From positions 1-7,229 of the forward strand of contig QIGP01000183.1 of assembly GCA_003228965.1 (NCBI GenBank): a DNA stretch of 7,229 bases. Reading direction: 5' to 3'. This DNA comes from Gammaproteobacteria bacterium (GTDB lineage: Bacteria > Pseudomonadota > Gammaproteobacteria > Steroidobacterales > SZUA-146). The number at the start of each line of letters is the position of its first letter. The stretch's first letter is position 1. A program made the position numbers and the translations under genes. Below, in pieces: positions 4,501 through 7,229 of this stretch. The notes under the pieces were generated by a model. It ran no database searches and was not told the origin of the DNA. It saw only the letters and a program-made list of their open reading frames with translations.

Positions 4501-6276
4501 ATGGACGTAACCGACGAAAAACCGAACGACTCTGCTATTTCGCGACTGAAGCCACTTCGTTTTCTGTGGCCTTACGCGAAGCCCTATCGACGCCAGATGC
4601 TCTACGCACTTATTTTTCTTATACTGGCGGCGACGGCAACCCTTGCGCTTCCCACCGCCGTTCGGCACATGATCGACAACGGCTTTTCAAGCTCCAACAT
4701 GGGGGACCTGGACCGATACTTCATTGGCCTATTCTTGGTCGCCGTTAGCCTCGGCGTGTTCTCGGCGCTACGCTTCTTTTGGGTTTCCTGGCTCGGCGAG
4801 CGTGTCGTGGCCGATGTCCGTATGGAATTGTATGGTCACATTACCGGGCTAAGCCCGGCTTTTTTCGAACACACGCGAACCGGAGAAGTGCTGTCTCGAC
4901 TAAACACGGACACAACGCTTATAGACACGGTAGTCGGATCGAGCTTTTCGATTGCGTTGCGCAGCATGGCCATTCTGCTGGGTTCAGTTGTGATGCTTTT
5001 TATCACCGCACCTGCCATGGCAGCAGCCCTGGGACTGGTGATTCCTGTAGTGCTCGCACCCATTGCTTTTTTTGGTCGGCGCATACGAACCATGTCCAAA
5101 CAAAGCCAGGACAGTATTGCGGACTTTAGTGCACTCGCTACTGAGTCGTTAAATGCCATTCACACCGTTCAGTCGTTTGCCGCTGAAAACCATGAGCGTC
5201 GCCGATTTAATGCTGCTGTTTTCGAAGCCTTTGGTAAAGCCCGTAAACGTATTGGCTTTCGATCTTTGATGTCGGCCCTTGTCATTATTAGTTTATTTGG
5301 CGGAATAGCGCTGATGTTAAGAAGCGGTTCCGCAAGCGTAGCTTCAGGCGAGATGACCGCAGGCACGCTCGGTCAGTTCGTGCTATACGCATTATTTGCT
5401 GCAAGCTCTACGGGAGGACTCAGCGAAGTTTGGGGGCAAATTCAACGAGCGGCAGGTGCCGTCCAACGTATTGCCGAACTGCTAGGCACCGAATCAAGCA
5501 TTCAGGACCCAGCCGACCCTGTAAGCCTTGGCGATACTCACGCAGGTTCTTTTTCGTTCGACAAGGTGACGTTTGCTTATCCGTCGCGACTCGATCGGCC
5601 CGCTTTGGTCGACTTTTCGCTTAAAGTAGACGCCGGTGAGACCGTAGCCCTGGTCGGTCCTTCCGGCGCCGGCAAAACCACGGTAATGGATCTACTGCTG
5701 CGTTTTTACGATCCTCAGACAGGCACCATTTCTGTCAATGGGCAACCGATCCAAACAGCGACGCTGAACGACCTACGTGGAAGGTTCGGTGTTGTCGCAC
5801 AACATGCTCAGATATTTTCATGTAGCGCGGCTGACAATATTGCCTATGGTATGGACGAAGCTCTTGAAGCCGATATTGAAAAAGCTGCGCACACTGCACT
5901 CGCGCACGATTTTATCAGCTTACTTAAGGACGGTTACGACACGTATCTGGGTGAGCGAGGTGTACGATTGTCAGGTGGTCAGCAACAACGCGTTGCGATT
6001 GCCCGCGCCATAGTACGAGATCCTTCGATTTTACTGCTGGACGAAGCCACTAGCTCACTAGACGCCAAGAGCGAAGCGTTGGTTCAACATGCTTTGGACA
6101 ACGTGATGAAGAACCGCACCACTTTGGTGATTGCCCACCGACTCGCCACAGTACTAAAAGCGGACCGCATCGTGGTAATGGACGGCGGTCGCATCGTGGC
6201 GGAAGGATCCCACGAAGAACTCATCGCGCAAGATGGGATTTACCAGGAATTTGCCGCTTTGCAGCTCACCAGTTAG
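4501..6276 (+). CDS. ABC exporter, fused transmembrane and ATPase domains (MsbA-like)
   Basis: A complete half-transporter of 591 residues in the inner membrane, acting as a homodimer or heterodimer to export lipids, drugs or similar substrates. The transmembrane domain (about 30-325) has visible hydrophobic spans near 34-54, 73-95, 150-170, 173-192, 255-274 and 290-301. The ATPase domain follows: Walker A GPSGAGKTT (386-394), the Q-loop in VVAQHAQIFS, signature LSGGQ (490-494), Walker B ILLLDE (D514, catalytic E515) and the switch His546 in VIAHRLAT. All catalytic residues are present. The ATG at 4501 is preferred over in-frame 4453: AAGG lies at 4485-4488, the protein then begins as in relatives, and the upstream ATG lies within the fusion-gene remnant. 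It starts 22 bases after that remnant's stop and was probably read with it. No neighbour reveals its substrate. Confidence 0.93.
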   Translation: MDVTDEKPNDSAISRLKPLRFLWPYAKPYRRQMLYALIFLILAATATLALPTAVRHMIDNGFSSSNMGDLDRYFIGLFLVAVSLGVFSALRFFWVSWLGERVVADVRMELYGHITGLSPAFFEHTRTGEVLSRLNTDTTLIDTVVGSSFSIALRSMAILLGSVVMLFITAPAMAAALGLVIPVVLAPIAFFGRRIRTMSKQSQDSIADFSALATESLNAIHTVQSFAAENHERRRFNAAVFEAFGKARKRIGFRSLMSALVIISLFGGIALMLRSGSASVASGEMTAGTLGQFVLYALFAASSTGGLSEVWGQIQRAAGAVQRIAELLGTESSIQDPADPVSLGDTHAGSFSFDKVTFAYPSRLDRPALVDFSLKVDAGETVALVGPSGAGKTTVMDLLLRFYDPQTGTISVNGQPIQTATLNDLRGRFGVVAQHAQIFSCSAADNIAYGMDEALEADIEKAAHTALAHDFISLLKDGYDTYLGERGVRLSGGQQQRVAIARAIVRDPSILLLDEATSSLDAKSEALVQHALDNVMKNRTTLVIAHRLATVLKADRIVVMDGGRIVAEGSHEELIAQDGIYQEFAALQLTS

Positions 6277-6328
6277 TTCGGGCAGAAGATGACTTCAAGA
6301 ACATACACTCCGTCGTACTGTTTCCTTA
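6277..6328. other. short convergent intergenic gap, no terminator seen
   Basis: The ABC exporter and the isomerase gene face each other across 52 bases. A bidirectional intrinsic terminator would be expected here, but I see no GC-rich stem followed by a T run on either strand. Termination may be Rho-dependent or may lie inside the opposite gene. Confidence 0.4.
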
Positions 6329-6979
6329 TTAAACCGCATCTGGCTGTTGCGACGGATGAGCTCGGGCAAACGCTTCATGGACTTCGCAATGCGCGTAAAT
6401 GGTGCTGATTTTTGGGTAGGACGACATATCAACATCGAAGCGCTGATTATTCAACACCTGGGCATACAAACAAATATCGGCTACTGTGGGCGTGTCGCCG
6501 TGACAAAATTCTCCGGTTGCCTCTTCGCTCACTAGCCGTGACTCAAGTGCCTCGAAGGTTTTGTGCAGCCAGTTCGAGAACCAGGCATTGACTGCCGCGG
6601 CATCCGCATTGAATTGTTCTTTCAACCTGTTCAGTACACTCAAATTATTTAGCGGGTGAATTTCACACGCGATCATTAGCGCAAGAGAACGCACTCTGGC
6701 TCTCCCCCAAGCGTCGCTCGGCAGCAGCGGAGGCTCTGGACAGGTTTCGTCGAGATACTCGATAATGGCCAGCGACTGTCCGAGGATCTTATCCGGGCTA
6801 ATTTGCAGTGTCGGCACAAGCCCCTGGGGGTTGATAGCCAGGTATTCTTCCGTTTTGTGCTCCTTTTTCAGCAACGCATAAGACGCGTAGTGATAGTCCA
6901 GCTGTTTGAGATTCAGCGCGACTCTCACGCGAACAGACGTTGAACTGCGAAAGTAGTTGTGCAACACCAGGTCAGTCAT
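6329..6979 (-). CDS. maiA: zeta-class glutathione S-transferase / maleylacetoacetate isomerase
   Basis: A 216-residue cytosolic enzyme of the expected length. Zeta-class marks are all present: the glutathione-activating motif RSSTSVRVR (Ser12/Ser13/Ser15 region; SSxSxRVR in the family), the cis-Pro segment NPQGLVPTL (50-58), the gamma-glutamyl contact GQSLAI (Q68, S69), the family signature IACEIHPLNNL (103-113), and a C-terminal half with GDTPTVADICLYAQ and AFARAHPSQQPDA. Family members isomerise maleylacetoacetate to fumarylacetoacetate in tyrosine/homogentisate breakdown, or maleylpyruvate in gentisate breakdown; some dehalogenate small acids. In both pathways the product goes to an FAH-family hydrolase, and a broken one lies at 2895-3229. 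The start ATG at 6979 has only a weak GGAAA upstream. The exact substrate cannot be settled from sequence alone. Confidence 0.9.
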   Translation of the reverse strand: MTDLVLHNYFRSSTSVRVRVALNLKQLDYHYASYALLKKEHKTEEYLAINPQGLVPTLQISPDKILGQSLAIIEYLDETCPEPPLLPSDAWGRARVRSLALMIACEIHPLNNLSVLNRLKEQFNADAAAVNAWFSNWLHKTFEALESRLVSEEATGEFCHGDTPTVADICLYAQVLNNQRFDVDMSSYPKISTIYAHCEVHEAFARAHPSQQPDAV

Positions 6980-7158
6980 TAAAGGGTTTCCGTCGTTGAC
7001 AAACTATAAGAGAATGTAGCAAGAGCAGTGGTTACAAGTCACTAAAATACGCTCGACGAGTGATACACTTCGTTCAGCGCTGTTGCCTACTCGCAGTCAA
7101 ACACCGCTAATCGCTTCGCACTAATTCGAATTAACACTCTAAAAGGACCTGAGTTCAA
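6980..7158. promoter_or_regulatory. divergent promoter region between maiA and the EEP-family gene
   Basis: 179 bases separate two divergently read genes. A perfect 12-bp palindrome TAATTCGAATTA lies at 7122-7133, 25 bases before the rightward start codon, well placed for an operator or to overlap a core promoter. On the minus strand TATAGT (within CTTATAGTTTG, about 7005-7010 on the plus strand) is a plausible -10 for maiA, but no good -35 is found at 17 bases. On the plus strand TTGACA occurs at 6996-7001 without a matching -10 at the right distance. No start site is therefore assigned with confidence. Confidence 0.35.
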
Positions 7159-7229
7159 ATGCGACTGGTCGTCTGGAATATTCGCTACGGAACGGGATTC
7201 GGGCCCTCTTTCCACCTTCCGCTGCCCGG
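7159..7229 (+). CDS. endonuclease/exonuclease/phosphatase (EEP) family protein, N-terminal part
   Basis: An ATG at 7159 with AAGGA at 7143-7147 opens a frame that runs off the right edge after 23 codons. It begins MRLVVWNIRYGTG, the first strand of the EEP (DNase I-like) fold. In this fold the Asn of the 'WNI' motif (N7 here) helps position the catalytic metal and phosphate. The run FGPSFHLPLP follows, which I associate with small bacterial EEP proteins annotated as endonucleases/phosphatases of unknown substrate. Too little is visible to tell nuclease from phosphodiesterase or sphingomyelinase-like members, or to know whether the gene is intact. Confidence 0.75.
   Translation, partial: MRLVVWNIRYGTGFGPSFHLPLP

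Noticed and set aside
1..7229. CRISPR array, tRNA, rRNA, transposase or phage genes
   Set aside because: No regularly spaced repeats, cloverleaf-like segments, rRNA-like stretches or mobile-element enzyme motifs were found on either strand.

Overview
The window reads as a piece of a gammaproteobacterium-like chromosome, probably marine or environmental; this is inferred from protein resemblance and a roughly 50% GC body. It joins the end of an integron gene-cassette array (bases 1 to about 600, clearly more AT-rich) to a stretch holding both intact and decayed catabolic genes. No integrase gene or attI site lies inside the window, so the array could belong to a sedentary chromosomal integron or to an integrase-less attC cluster.

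Layout. (1) 1-496: a cassette carrying a toxin/antitoxin pair. The toxin 3' end overlaps the RHH/CopG-type antitoxin, and the cassette closes with a well-formed attC site (373-496) that has a 27-bp perfect inverted repeat and the two classical extrahelical bases. (2) 515-625: the 5' stub of a possible next cassette gene, resembling a nucleotidyltransferase-family N-terminus. About 300 bp without a confident gene follow. (3) 1019-1339 (+): an intact [2Fe-2S] adrenodoxin/putidaredoxin-type ferredoxin behind a perfect TATAAT and two inverted repeats. (4) 3229 down to 1336 (-): a catabolic gene row of FAH-family hydrolase (broken), intact MEST-like alpha/beta hydrolase, and D-aminoacylase-like amidohydrolase (broken); the last two overlap by ATGA. 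(5) 3531-4478 (+): remains of a large kinase (APH) / M23 / class III aminotransferase fusion gene, reduced to its two ends plus part of the kinase. (6) 4501-6276 (+): an intact MsbA-like ABC exporter. (7) 6979-6329 (-): an intact zeta-class glutathione transferase / maleylacetoacetate isomerase. (8) 7159-7229 (+): the start of an endonuclease/exonuclease/phosphatase-family protein.

The most notable signal is a shared form of decay. Three separate genes (amidohydrolase, FAH hydrolase, kinase-aminotransferase fusion) each keep a recognisable N-terminus and a recognisable C-terminus, but the middle is missing and the ends are joined out of frame. The ferredoxin, MEST-like hydrolase, ABC exporter and GST between them are intact. 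This suggests erosion by internal deletion beside an integron boundary, or an assembly artefact; it is not simple point-mutation decay.

Together the ferredoxin (electron donor to an unseen P450 or Rieske oxygenase), FAH-family hydrolase, maleylacetoacetate-isomerase-like GST, alpha/beta hydrolase and amidohydrolase look like parts of a former aromatic or xenobiotic catabolic neighbourhood that is no longer complete here. No CRISPR array, tRNA, rRNA or transposase was seen.
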